From assembly GCA_002751075.1 (NCBI GenBank), contig NAOQ01000430.1, positions 27,423-66,104 on the forward strand: a stretch of DNA of 38,682 nucleotides, written 5' to 3'. The DNA comes from Ichthyophonus hoferi. Lineage: Eukaryota > Opisthokonta > Ichthyosporea > Ichthyophonida > Ichthyophonidae. Numbering within the stretch: position 1 is the stretch's first letter; the number at the start of each line of letters is the position of its first letter. Below are positions 13,373-23,193 of this stretch, piece by piece. A program made the translations under genes and the position numbers. The notes under the pieces are model-generated. The model was not told where the DNA came from. It ran no database searches and saw only the letters and a list, made by a program, of their open reading frames with translations.

Positions 13373-14149
13373 TATCGGTGTGGTGTAATGTGATGTGTCT
13401 AGGATAATGCTATGGTATTAATTGCACTTTCTCTACCTGAGTGGGGTTGTTAGTATTTTAGACTCTTAGATTTTTACTGAGGTGCCTTACCTCGATATAA
13501 AGTAATGAAACATCATGCCTCTGTTTTGCAAAATTGTTTCGTGGTCTGTGCTTTCTTTTCTTGGCTTTATGTGTTACTATTATTGTTGTACTTGTATGTA
13601 TGTAATGTTTATATGTATATTGTGTATGTTGGGTATGTATGTAAGTAGTTGTTATGTGGTACATCTATGTAATATATATATATATGTATGTATTGTGTAA
13701 AAATAATATAGATAGGATATATATTATTTTAAAACTATATATTTTTTGTCAAACAATAAGGCATCTGTTGCAAATAAGAAAGAGTTTGATGGGAAGATAC
13801 GATAACTGGCCCCAATTCAATAAAAAAATAAAAATTGCAAAGAACATACAGGTAAATAATAGCAATAATGGTACAAAAGACTATGAAACCAGTAAGGTTG
13901 TCTAAGTATGCCTCTCTTTCTCTTGCTTTGATAAATAACGCTGTAGGTTGACTACAAAATATTAAGGTCTAATATTTTTCAAATATGCAACATGAAAAAT
14001 GGTGTAAATCTACACAAAAATTATTATTGAGTATAAATTATAAACATAATACGTTGAAGTAATTATAACAGTAGTAATAAAAATGCTTGCTACATCTATT
14101 TTTTAAGCATAGTCACATATACAGCATAGATAAAATGGCCATGGTTATG
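13373..14149. other. Non-coding stretch downstream of BRE1
   Basis: AT-rich sequence with a TATG-rich patch near 13590-13690. No convincing exon was seen. An A-rich stretch with AATAAA-like words at 13818-13835 could serve as a distant polyadenylation signal for BRE1, but nothing ties it to that gene. Confidence 0.5.
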
Positions 14150-14345
14150 GTTATCTAGCTAATTAATACTGGGCTCTGGAGGATTCTATATATAATGCTA
14201 TTATTATCAAGTATAAAAAGGTTCTCTCTGAGACACATTGAGGACTCTTGATTCTATAATGATACCGTACAGTTTTTATTCTAAATTCTCTGCTTGGAAT
14301 AGTTGGTTACTAGCCTGGATATGTGCGAGATGATCACTACACAGG
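14150..14345 (+). mobile_element. LTR-like repeat copy A (old, partial)
   Basis: This is one of at least six diverged copies sharing the same order of parts: a TATATA stretch, GTATAAAAAGG (TATA box), a GAGACA...GACTCTTGATTCT block, TTTTTATTCT, TTCTCTGCTTG and a GAGATRATNAC end. A promoter and, in the better copies, AATAAA about 60 bases later is the usual layout of an LTR. No internal coding region is attached, so it is probably an old solo LTR of unknown family. Confidence 0.55.
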
Positions 14346-15290
14346 TTAAAATTGTTGAAGTATTTCAGCGCCTACAAATGTTAGACTGCATACTCCATGA
14401 TGTCTTGTACAAAAATTGTTATTGTTCATGTAGCATTGTACCTCTAAATGTTCAGTACGTTTAGAGCAAGGTTTCAATCAGTAATTACGTGTTAGACATT
14501 AATTAATATTAAATCATTAATTACGCCATATCACTAATTAGATTTAATTAGAACTAGCTGTTTAGTGCAGTCTAACACGTAAATTACTGTGGTTTTTAAG
14601 TAGTGTTGGTCATCTGCATTTAATCGTACAAAATGATTGATGATAAATAGCATCATCTTTTACCATAATCATTGGACAGATGTTACTGACAATATGTTAG
14701 AAACGGATTAGGTTGAGTACCTAGGGACATCATATGACTCTAGACAGTGAAGCCAAATCCACTACATTTAGTATAGATTCCGACAAAAAAATGACGCTAT
14801 TCCATTATATAGCCCCTTATAATAGATTTTAAGTGCTGCTGCAGAGCGAAAACTCGTCAGCTTGAATATGGAAATAATTATTTTGATAAATGTTACTAGG
14901 ATAGAAAATACCATTGAAATGCTGAAGATTGGATAGAATATAGTGTTGCTGTTTTAAGTATTTCAGCTCCTACAACTTCAGAGTAAGTATTTAGTTGAAA
15001 ACTTTATGATATCTTTTATTGAAGCTTTATTGGTTTTCTTGCAATGAACCTCTAAATGAGAAGATGCGTTTTGGAATGAGATTTCACTTGGTACTTAAGT
15101 CTTGGATATTGATTGACGATAATGATTTAATTCAATAACGGCAATAGTCGTATTTAATTAGGGACTAGATGTTTACTGCAATCAAGAGTAAAAAATTAGA
15201 TAGTTTTCAATGGTGTTAGTCATTGAATTTGAATCGCATGCACAGTAGTTTATGATAACCATGCATTACGTAAGTTTTTGAATATTCCTA
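14346..15290. repeat. Two diverged copies of an unnamed repeat (about 14350-14700 and 14945-15290)
   Basis: Both copies share AAGTATTTCAGC-CCTACAA, then ACCTCTAAATG, a TTTAATTAG core and GTGTTRGTCAT in the same order. A third, shorter relative starts near 17450. There is no coding content; they may be internal parts of the neighbouring LTR-like family. Confidence 0.5.
14479..14589. mobile_element. MITE-like palindromic element, 111 bp
   Basis: The left arm CAGTAATTACGTGTTAGAC (14479-14497) is matched in inverted orientation by 14570-14589, with one extra A. The inner sequence is AT-rich with ATTAATTA motifs. No clear target-site duplication was seen. It lies within the first repeat copy of this region and may simply be part of that repeat. 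Confidence 0.45.
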
Positions 15291-15700
15291 TGACTAGTGA
15301 CTGGATGGCTTGTTCTTAAAACATTTTTCAGAAGACTCATGTTTGAGTTCCCATTGAATAATATGTTAAACTCAACGGAATACCACGTGGCCAACTTGGT
15401 CTTGACCCAGATCCAACATCTATATGATCGGCTTACACAGGCTTGGTTTGGATCCCGATTACTAGTGTTCATTAATATAGAAAGCTGTTAGATCGGAGCA
15501 ATTAGCGGTTACTATAGCTAGCCCAGCAAAACAAATTATTACTCATGAAATTGTAGGAACTGAAATACTTCAATAGTTGCGCCATCGGTGATTGGAGGTT
15601 TTAAATTTTATAAATTAATAAAAATTGATATGCGCAAGCTTTACTAGTCAATTATGATTGTGGATGTGCGTGATTGGATCAACTGATCTATTGCTTTAGC

Positions 15701-16168
15701 TCATTTGATTGGAAGGGGAAAAGACATGATAATGCCTTTTTTAAAAATAGGACTAGTATCTGTTACACTGAGTTCTATCAGGCTGTCGTCGTCAGGTAAA
15801 GGGCAGACTAAAGATCTAGCTGACTGTTCTTGAATCTCTCTCTGTTGATCAATGGATAGAGAAGCATCTAGCTGCTTATTTGGTGTTGTATTGTATATGT
15901 AATAACTGTAATCTAATAGTGGCTGTGTGTATATAGTTATGGTATTATTATTGTCAAAAGAATCAACGCCAGATCTAACTAGTTGGCCTCCTAGTAAAAT
16001 ATCCGAAGTATTTACTTCAACTTCTTTGACAATCATAGACATAATATGAAGAAGCATAAAGCACGTAAATTGAACAATAATGATTGGTGACTGAAAACAG
16101 TAGTTATTATTAGTTGTTGTTATTTCTTTTATATTTTCCCCACCTTTGCTCAATGTATAGCCATCCAT
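15701..16168 (-). CDS. Uncertain 155-codon reading frame with one membrane segment
   Basis: The longest frame in the 13-19 kb region. Starting at the first ATG it would encode 155 aa beginning MDGYTLSKGGENIK, with a hydrophobic stretch at about residues 26-47 (SPIIIVQFTC...), then a polar C-terminal half with SIDQQREIQEQSARS and PLPDDDSLIELS. No family was recognised. The length is unusual for chance in such AT-rich DNA, and the C-terminal composition looks protein-like. It stands among old repeats without visible introns. It could be a lineage-specific gene, a repeat remnant or chance. Confidence 0.3.
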   Translation of the reverse strand: MDGYTLSKGGENIKEITTTNNNYCFQSPIIIVQFTCFMLLHIMSMIVKEVEVNTSDILLGGQLVRSGVDSFDNNNTITIYTQPLLDYSYYIYNTTPNKQLDASLSIDQQREIQEQSARSLVCPLPDDDSLIELSVTDTSPIFKKGIIMSFPLPIK

Positions 16169-16192
16169 ATTCAATAAGCTAACTAGGACCAA

Positions 16193-16789
16193 TCATAAAT
16201 ATTCTTATTGACTAATCCAATTTATGAAAGATCACAGGGATGGGATTATCTTATCTCGATAATCCTATACTATCGTGTTCTTATTTGGATGGCTCGTTAG
16301 TTAATTTATCAATATAAGCGCTTGCAAGATATACATTGACAAATCAGTTTAACCAAAGTGTTTATTCGGAGTTAATGTGTCTTACGACCTAAAGGAATAA
16401 GCCGTAACAAAAGAAAAGTAATAAATGCTTTGGTTCCAACAACCTTTCTATCCATGTGTATATATGTAAAACCATTTCACTTGAACTCTTCAGGTGGGAT
16501 TCACATAAACTCCATTCATCTACCCTCTGTAACCTTCTTTCAACCAACAAGAATCAGAGTATTAATTGCCATCTTCGATAATGTCTATAAGTTATGCATA
16601 GCTATAATAACAAAATTGTTTCATGGAGCTTTAAACTAGGCTGTTAAGTATTTTTTCTTTTCTAATTGGGTGGTGAGATAAATTATATTTTAAAAACAAA
16701 TTTGACTTCTTCATTAAATTGTGCTAAACTGATTAAGAGACCAAAAGTGAATGCCAATAGATATTTTGAAATATAATTCTTAGCATAAT
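16193..16789. other. Non-coding stretch
   Basis: AT-rich sequence between the uncertain reading frame and LTR-like copy B. Open frames here start on TTG and show no family features. Confidence 0.4.
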
Positions 16790-17045
16790 GACACTAATTA
16801 ATTAACACTCGGCATGAGTTGATAACATAGACAAAGTAACTGTAAGTATCTAATTATTTGATGCTGTGTTCAAAAGTATTCTATATAGAGAATGCTATAT
16901 TTGGAAAGTATAAAAAGGTTCTGCCTGAGACAGATTGGGGACTTTTGATTCTGTGGCAATATTGAATAAAGGTTATCTAGTTTTTATCTTAATTTCTCTG
17001 CTTGCAATAGTCGGCTGCCCAACCCGAGAATTGGAAAGATACCTA
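16790..17045 (+). mobile_element. LTR-like repeat copy B
   Basis: The clearest copy: TATAAAAAGG at 16910-16919, the GAGACAGATTGGGGAC block, GAATAAAGG at 16964-16972, TTTTTATCTT, TTCTCTGCTTG and GTCGGCTGCCCAACC. Same strand as copy A. Old, since copies differ at many sites. No coding interior is attached. Confidence 0.6.
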
Positions 17046-17724
17046 ATATACATACTAGAATTGAGACTAGCTTCGTAATTAAATATAAGTATAGATTCTA
17101 GTGTGGATGTTTTTACTAAAATATTACAATAGAGATGCCAACTTTAAGTATAACCTCCCCTCCCGCCCCAAAAGTTCTCAAACTACTAATAAGATATTGA
17201 TAATACAATCTATGGGGATTATTGTAATATTGGTGGCGTTGGGGTGGGGTATGTATTTAATCGTTACAAATGAAAATTTATACACTTACTAAATATGTAT
17301 TTTTATTTTGCAATAAATTTAACAAAATTAAATTATATTATATTACTTAACCTACTAACAGATAAATATTATACCTACCTTATAGTTAACTTAATGCCCA
17401 TATATCCAGGAATGCAATTCACAATTGAACCTATATGAAATAAGATTAGTTGAAGTGTTTCAAAGCAATATCAGTCTGTCCGTACAGTCTTGTAATATCT
17501 TTTATTTGCAATGGATCAGTTTTGTACGTTTTGTATGTTGCAATTTGTCAATGTCTGGCGAGTACAATAACTTCAATTAAAGAAAAGTATTTTAAGGTTA
17601 ACCAAGTAATAAAAAAATCGGTTACGTGACTATGGTTCACATAACTAATAAGGTTAATCCCAACACTATACCTGTTATAAAGCTCTGCATGGTGTGAAAG
17701 AGACAGTTGTTTCCGTCGATTTCA
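17046..17724. other. Repeat-derived non-coding stretch
   Basis: Around 17450-17580 it contains a further diverged copy of the GTTGAAGTNTTTCA...CTTGTAATATCTTTTATT repeat seen at 14350 and 14945. Nothing coding was seen. Confidence 0.45.
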
Positions 17725-17990
17725 GCCTGTACAGTTATTATCTCTCTTAAGTTAAAGGAGATAGTTGGCTGTTACAAGCAGAATTTTTTGGATAGAGACT
17801 ATAATCTTTATTCGATATCACTACAGAATCAAGAATCCCTAATGTCTCAGTCAGAACCTTTCTATACTTTCTAAATATAACATTTTATATATAGAAAATG
17901 TCAGAATCCAGCATTAATTAATTAGAAATTTATAGCTACCTTGCCTTTGTAGTATATGTAGCTATATTTGACACTTTCGTACCAAGTGAT
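17725..17990 (-). mobile_element. LTR-like repeat copy C
   Basis: On the minus strand it reads TATATATA, AAAGTATAGAAAGG, CTGAGACATTAGGGAT, TTCTTGATTCTGTAGTGATA, GAATAAAG, TTCTGCTTGTAACAG and GAGATAATAACTGTACA. The order is the same as in copies A and B, but inverted. Confidence 0.55.
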
Positions 17991-18004
17991 CTTTACATAT
18001 TAAA

Positions 18005-18305
18005 ATATTAATGCCAGCCCGTATTGTAGTTATTATATCCTTTATTTATATCGTACTGCGACCAAGGATGGCAAGCAGAGAATAAGAATAAACATAAAAG
18101 ATCTTAATGGAGTGTTATCACTAACACGGCATGATTAAACATTCTTATCATATCCCACACCTAGGTGTTCATTCTTATATAATGTAGTATACTCTATATA
18201 GACTAATTAGCAACTTGCCATTAATTAATTATTACTATACTATACCTATTTTGATATATAGTATACACGTAGCTATATTTGATATAGAATAAAACTTGTT
18301 TATAC
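18005..18305 (-). mobile_element. LTR-like repeat copy C2 (more diverged)
   Basis: On the minus strand it shares CAAATATAGCTAC, TTAATTAAT, TATTCTTATTCTCTGCTTGCCATCC in pieces, and ATAATAACTACA with copy C, which lies immediately before it on the plus-strand map. It is an older or variant member of the same family. Confidence 0.4.
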
Positions 18306-19159
18306 AAGTTACACTACATGCTAGTTGATACGACGTCAACTGTTGATTATCTAAACATATTTAGTATAGTATACCTTTAAGCTCATTTTTGAATAATAAA
18401 TTGCATATCTTTCTCTCTTGAACTTGGATAGTGAAGCCATATTATAATATTATAATGACAAATATCTAAATAAGTGATTCCAAATTTAGCTATCATTTTT
18501 AATCTACAATTGTAGTGGTGTATTTCTGCCATTAAATTTAAATGTGATTGTTGCTAGTTACCAATCGAAACAACTGGACAGAATTCCAATTATTTCGATA
18601 TTACAACTGATGGTATAGGGGGTGTATATTCACAAAAAACAAAAACTAGATGCCGGTATAAACGAATTGTAGTAATGTTACGGGCCTTTTTCTATATGAA
18701 GCTAGCCATAGATATAAGAAAAAGACTTTTTTTTTTTGTCTTTTTTAGAGCTTTGTCAAACGCACGAACAGATAACATAAGTTGAATCGTAATCGCATCT
18801 AATAAATATTTAAAAAAATAGATTTCGTCTATACCACGTTGCAATTATGTAATGTTGAACAAACATCATCCACATACAATATCAACATACCTTAATAAAA
18901 CTAATAACCCAATGACTGTGTATATTAACAGTATAATGTTCCTTATAATAAATTATTTTGTTTAGCCTCCCCTCCCTCATTCCAACCAGACTATGGCTAA
19001 TATTTATATCATTGAACCCATGCCATCTGCACAATCACATAGTTGACTATTACTCACTTTAATTCTTTTTATTTCCCCTTTATTTATTTAATAGGCCTAT
19101 TAGTTGAAATTTGTACTAGTAATACCAGATATTATTTTAATTTTTGCAAGGGAACCATT
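18306..19159. other. Non-coding stretch
   Basis: AT-rich sequence, with a short imperfect hairpin around 18715-18747 (AAAAAGAC ... GTCTTTTTT). No coding signal was seen. Confidence 0.45.
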
Positions 19160-19405
19160 ATCAAGTAATAGTTAATAGTTACATATAAAGTAACTACAAT
19201 TATAATTATCTAATTGATTAATAATAGGCTCTGAAATATTATATATATATAATGCTGTATTCAGAAAGTGTAAAATAAATCTGTCCGAGACAGATTGGGG
19301 ACTCTTGAATCTGTAGTGATACTGAATAAATGGTATACTATTTTATGCTAAATTCTCTACTTGTAATAATTGGTTACTATTCTGAACATGAGTGATATAA
19401 TTACT
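19160..19405 (+). mobile_element. LTR-like repeat copy D
   Basis: Contains TATATATATAATGCTGTAT, GAGACAGATTGGGGACTC, TTGAATCTGTAGTGATACTG followed by AATAAA, and the TCTCTACTTGTAATAATTGG end, in the family order and on the plus strand. It lies about 320 bases before the start codon of the ankyrin-MYND gene. Confidence 0.55.
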
Positions 19406-19723
19406 ATGTAGTCTGAACTCGACAACTTCCCCTACTATCCATGTAGGAAAGACAATAGGTTAATTATTTTAAACAACTATTATTAAGATGGTCGAGCATT
19501 TGAAGGGGGGTCTGAATCCTAATTTTCATATATAATAGTATTATACAATAGGCTAATTTTGACCGTAGCAGTTATACGCAACGTACTGTAACTTGATATT
19601 TATACTCTATCCTGTACTTACCTATTAGATATATATTCGTACATATTTTTATGTGCGAGTGTGTCTGTGTGCTATAATAAATTAAGTAGTTGGTAGGTTG
19701 ATATCAATATCCCAGGTCTTACT

Positions 19724-21848
19724 ATGGATAACCAGGCAATTGAGAGGGATGAGGCCTCTGAATATGCAGCCTTTCCACCTGAAACATTAAAACAATGGTG
19801 TCTGTTAATACTGGGTGCAGGCGCTTTATTGCTTGCTTCTCTCCACCCTCTCACTAAGATATATAACTTTTTATTTCATTTTGAGTTTGACGGAGATTTT
19901 GTTGTCTTTGTGCTTAGCTTTTTCTGGGATGCCTTTATCTTGCATTTAATATTCCGTCTGTTTGAATATTCAATCATTGCTGCCAAGACGGAGTGGACAG
20001 GTGTGAAAGAGGTGGTTGAGAGTGAAAGTGAGACAGAAGATGAGGCAAAGACAATAAAGGGAAAGAGAGGCAACGCTAAGGCCAAAATCCAGAAGGAGGA
20101 TACTTCAACAGGAGATGAGTCTGAGGGTACTGGATCACGTAAGGTTAAAAGGGGAAAGCCAGGTGCAAAGATTATTCAACAGATTGCTCAACAACAACAA
20201 CAGAAGAAAGAGGAAGAGAGGGAAAAAGCACGTTTATTAGCCGAAAGGAAGCAGAGAGAGCTGGATGAGGCAAAGGGTTGGTCTGGGTCTCTTGCTCTGT
20301 TGCAGGGGAAATTATTGAAAACTTGTCCTGAGACAGGAGAATTGGGACCGTGTGTTCATGCTGATAGATCACCTGCTGAGATTAGTCTATTGCACGATGA
20401 TGTTAACGTAAGTGTTGCTGTTGTGTGCTAAGTTTTTATGTTATTCATGTGAGAATGTTTGAGAAAATAAAATATTGTGTTGATTTGTGGTGGGGAGAAG
20501 AAGAAAGAGAGTGATGGATAGATGGAGGAATAATATTATATTGTAGATATTTTTGGCTTCAAATTCAGTATATGCTTAGGTCAAAAGTTAAGAAGTTGAA
20601 GAAGGAGAAAGACAAGGAACTAAAGTGGAATCTTAATTGCTGTTTTATAGTATGTGGTAGGCATATACAATTATTGGAGTATTGTTATTGGGCTTCCTAC
20701 CCGACTACCAATTGAATACTTTTTACCATAAATTTACAACAATGGCACTACAATATCTATCTCATCACTGCCTAACCCGTTGTTACGTTCTCTCTCTTCC
20801 TCTCCCTCTTGTAGTTAGCCAAGGATCTTATCCTTAGTAATCAAGATAAGCTCCCCATCTCCAAAGATGGCCGTTCAGTCCTTAGTATTGCTCTATCACA
20901 GGGCCAGAACACATTCAGCCAATGGTTCCTTACCACTAAAGCTATTGACGCACCCAAGATTAGAAAGCTATGCATGGCTAGTGATAGTAATGGTATGACA
21001 CCACTCATGATAGCATGTGAAAAAGGAAGTGCCCAGGTAGTTGCTTTACTCTGTGAAAAGAATGTGGACCTGACAGTGTGTGATGAGAAGGGAAATACGG
21101 CCTTGATGTGGGCCTGCAAGAGTGGTAGGTAGTGGTGTGTATATGTATGTTTATTGAGTGGTTTTAGATTAAATCGACCAATACATTTCCAATATTACAG
21201 CTATATAAGGGCAGTGTAATGCTTCTCATGTCCACTTTGTCATTGGTTACTGGCTGTCATGCTTGTCCTATACAACCCTTAACTATCCCATTATCTAATT
21301 ATCTTCCTCTCCAATGATATATTCTAACCACACAAACCTTAATCTACTCGCGTGTTATTTCGTCGTATGCATTTCCTTTCCCTTTCCTTCTCTCTTCTAT
21401 AGGTAACATGTCTTGCATCCGTGAGCTCCTTAGACGTCTGGGCCCTAAAGCGAAGGAGGAAATGACCCGCACTAACAAATCTCAAGAAAGGCCTCTGTGT
21501 ATAGCAGCCATGAGTGATTCTAAATCAGTCATTCACTATTTGGGCACTATGGAGTTTGCCTTTGGCGATGACTGTGCCGACCATCCGAGCTGTCCTGACT
21601 ATATGTGTGAGGAAGCCACTTGTCACAAACCACATGTACCTGGTAATGTCGTAAAGTATGCAGCCAAGGAAGGAAAGAAAAATGCGAAAAGATGTACATG
21701 GTGTCAAGCACCCTTTACTAACGGAGGGAAGAAGATGGGACATATGCCATGTACTAACTGCACCTGTGCCCACTACTGCAATAATGAGTGCATGGAAGCG
21801 GATAGAGTCAATCATACCACCCAATGTCCTGGGGCAAAGTCAAAGTAA
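19724..21848 (+). CDS. Membrane-anchored ankyrin-repeat/MYND zinc-finger protein, 3 exons, 479 aa
   Basis: Exons 19724-20407, 20815-21124, 21403-21848; introns are GT-AG with phases 0 and 1. The start ATG (ACTATGG) is the first in frame after an upstream TAG. Residues ~25-41 and ~59-80 are hydrophobic and form a likely membrane hairpin. Residues ~90-165 are a charged linker (SESETEDEAK, GDESEGTGSRKVKRGK). Residues ~165-197 form a Gln/Lys/Glu/Arg-rich helix or coiled coil. From ~230 come ankyrin repeats (DSNGMTPLMIACEKGSAQVV, then DEKGNTALMWACKSGN across the exon junction). The C-terminus is a complete MYND finger, C-x2-C-x14-C-x2-C-x5-C-x3-C-x7-H-x3-C. ANK-MYND proteins usually bind protein partners; the membrane hairpin suggests a scaffold on a membrane, which is inference. 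Orthology is not resolved. Confidence 0.88.
20408..20814 (+). other. Intron 1 of the ankyrin-MYND gene
   Basis: Donor GTAAGT; acceptor CTCTCCCTCTTGTAG after a long pyrimidine tract. It contains GAGAAAATAAAATATT at 20460-20475, a possible premature polyadenylation signal that would leave only the membrane and linker part. Confidence 0.75.
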
Positions 21849-22554
21849 AAAGGATGTATTGTATTGGTGTCTCTGTGTGTTTGTAATCCTCGAAGAATAG
21901 CAGAAGAAAAGTGAACAACAATTATTATAGTTGGTATGTATTATTTTGACAATGTAATACATAATTAGTGGGTGATTATAGATTGTTTATCTTTTATCTA
22001 TATATGTAGTTTTATGCATACTACAAAAAGTAGTATTACTTTTAGCTGATTATATTGTGTAAAATGTTTTGCCTGTTATCATTGACCAAGAATAGATTCG
22101 CTCTTAATATTTTATTCGGGAGATGCATTGAATAACTTTTCAAAGAAAGATGCATATTGTTATTATTGGTATTAATATTGTTGTTATTTATGGTTTTGAA
22201 CGCTTTCCCATCGAGGTTTCCTAGACCAGGTAACACAATCATACGGTCAATGATCTTAAAACATTAAACATATTCACTTACACTCCAAAACATACGTATG
22301 TTCATATGTACCGATTTAAAACTTTATTATTGTTATCATTGCATTTCTTTGTTTATTTGCTACCGACATTGGCCCACAAAACTTTTAGGTTTACATTATT
22401 TATTTATTTTACAAAAAAAAAGTTCTAAACTAATAAATTTATAACAAGTACTAACTACAAAAAACAAATATCTTCAATTACCTGGTCAAATATTTCAATG
22501 GGGCCCTTACCTCTATAACACTTAGTGAAAGAGAGAACAATCAACTAACTGTAT
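21849..22554. other. Downstream region of the ankyrin-MYND gene
   Basis: AT-rich, with no convincing exon on either strand and no canonical AATAAA close to the stop codon. Confidence 0.45.
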
Positions 22555-22790
22555 GATGTCAATAAGACAAATAGCAACTAAGGGGTCCATATATATATGG
22601 TTTAAGCTGTGTAAACGAGTCTTTGGCTTGTTATATATTTCATCATCTTATTATAGGTTAATGGTGCATAATTGACAAGAGGCCTACACTTGATTCTGCA
22701 TTGGTAACTGAATAAAGATATTGTGTTTTTATTTTGATGCTCTTCTAGAAATGGCCGGCTGCCATCCAGAATTGGATGAGATAATAACTG
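22555..22790 (+). mobile_element. LTR-like repeat copy E
   Basis: Shares the later half of the family: TTGATTCTGCATTGGTAACTG followed by AATAAAG, TTTTATTTTGATGC, GGCCGGCTGCCATCC and GAATTGGATGAGATAATAAC. The first half is more diverged. Confidence 0.45.
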
Positions 22791-23193
22791 TATTGCAGAC
22801 GAAAACAGCTATCTATTATTTAATAGCAGCCACTTCATCACGCCAATTCATTAATTCATACTCTTAAGTGTACTCTATAGTTTATGGTAGTCAATGATGG
22901 TAAATATCACCCTATAGGAGTAAGTGCAGGGTATGTGCGTAGGACCCCAATACCTAAACTATGCTGTGAAAAAGAATCTAAAATATAATGCTTTATAAAC
23001 TATTTACAAAACAAAACACAGCACACATAGAGGTTACCCGGGTCAGGTGTTGTCTTCGACAACATTTAGTTGGCATTAGTTATTGTAATTATTTGTGTAC
23101 GTTGTATATTATATGTATCTGTGTATGTAGAGTATACTATACCTATCAGACAAGCATGCTAATCTGTATGATAACCTATAGCTAGTGCATCGT

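Noticed and set aside
12669-13388. 239-codon open frame across gap 1
   Set aside because: It consists of the BRE1 3' end in another frame, Ns and the duplicated flank; an artefact.
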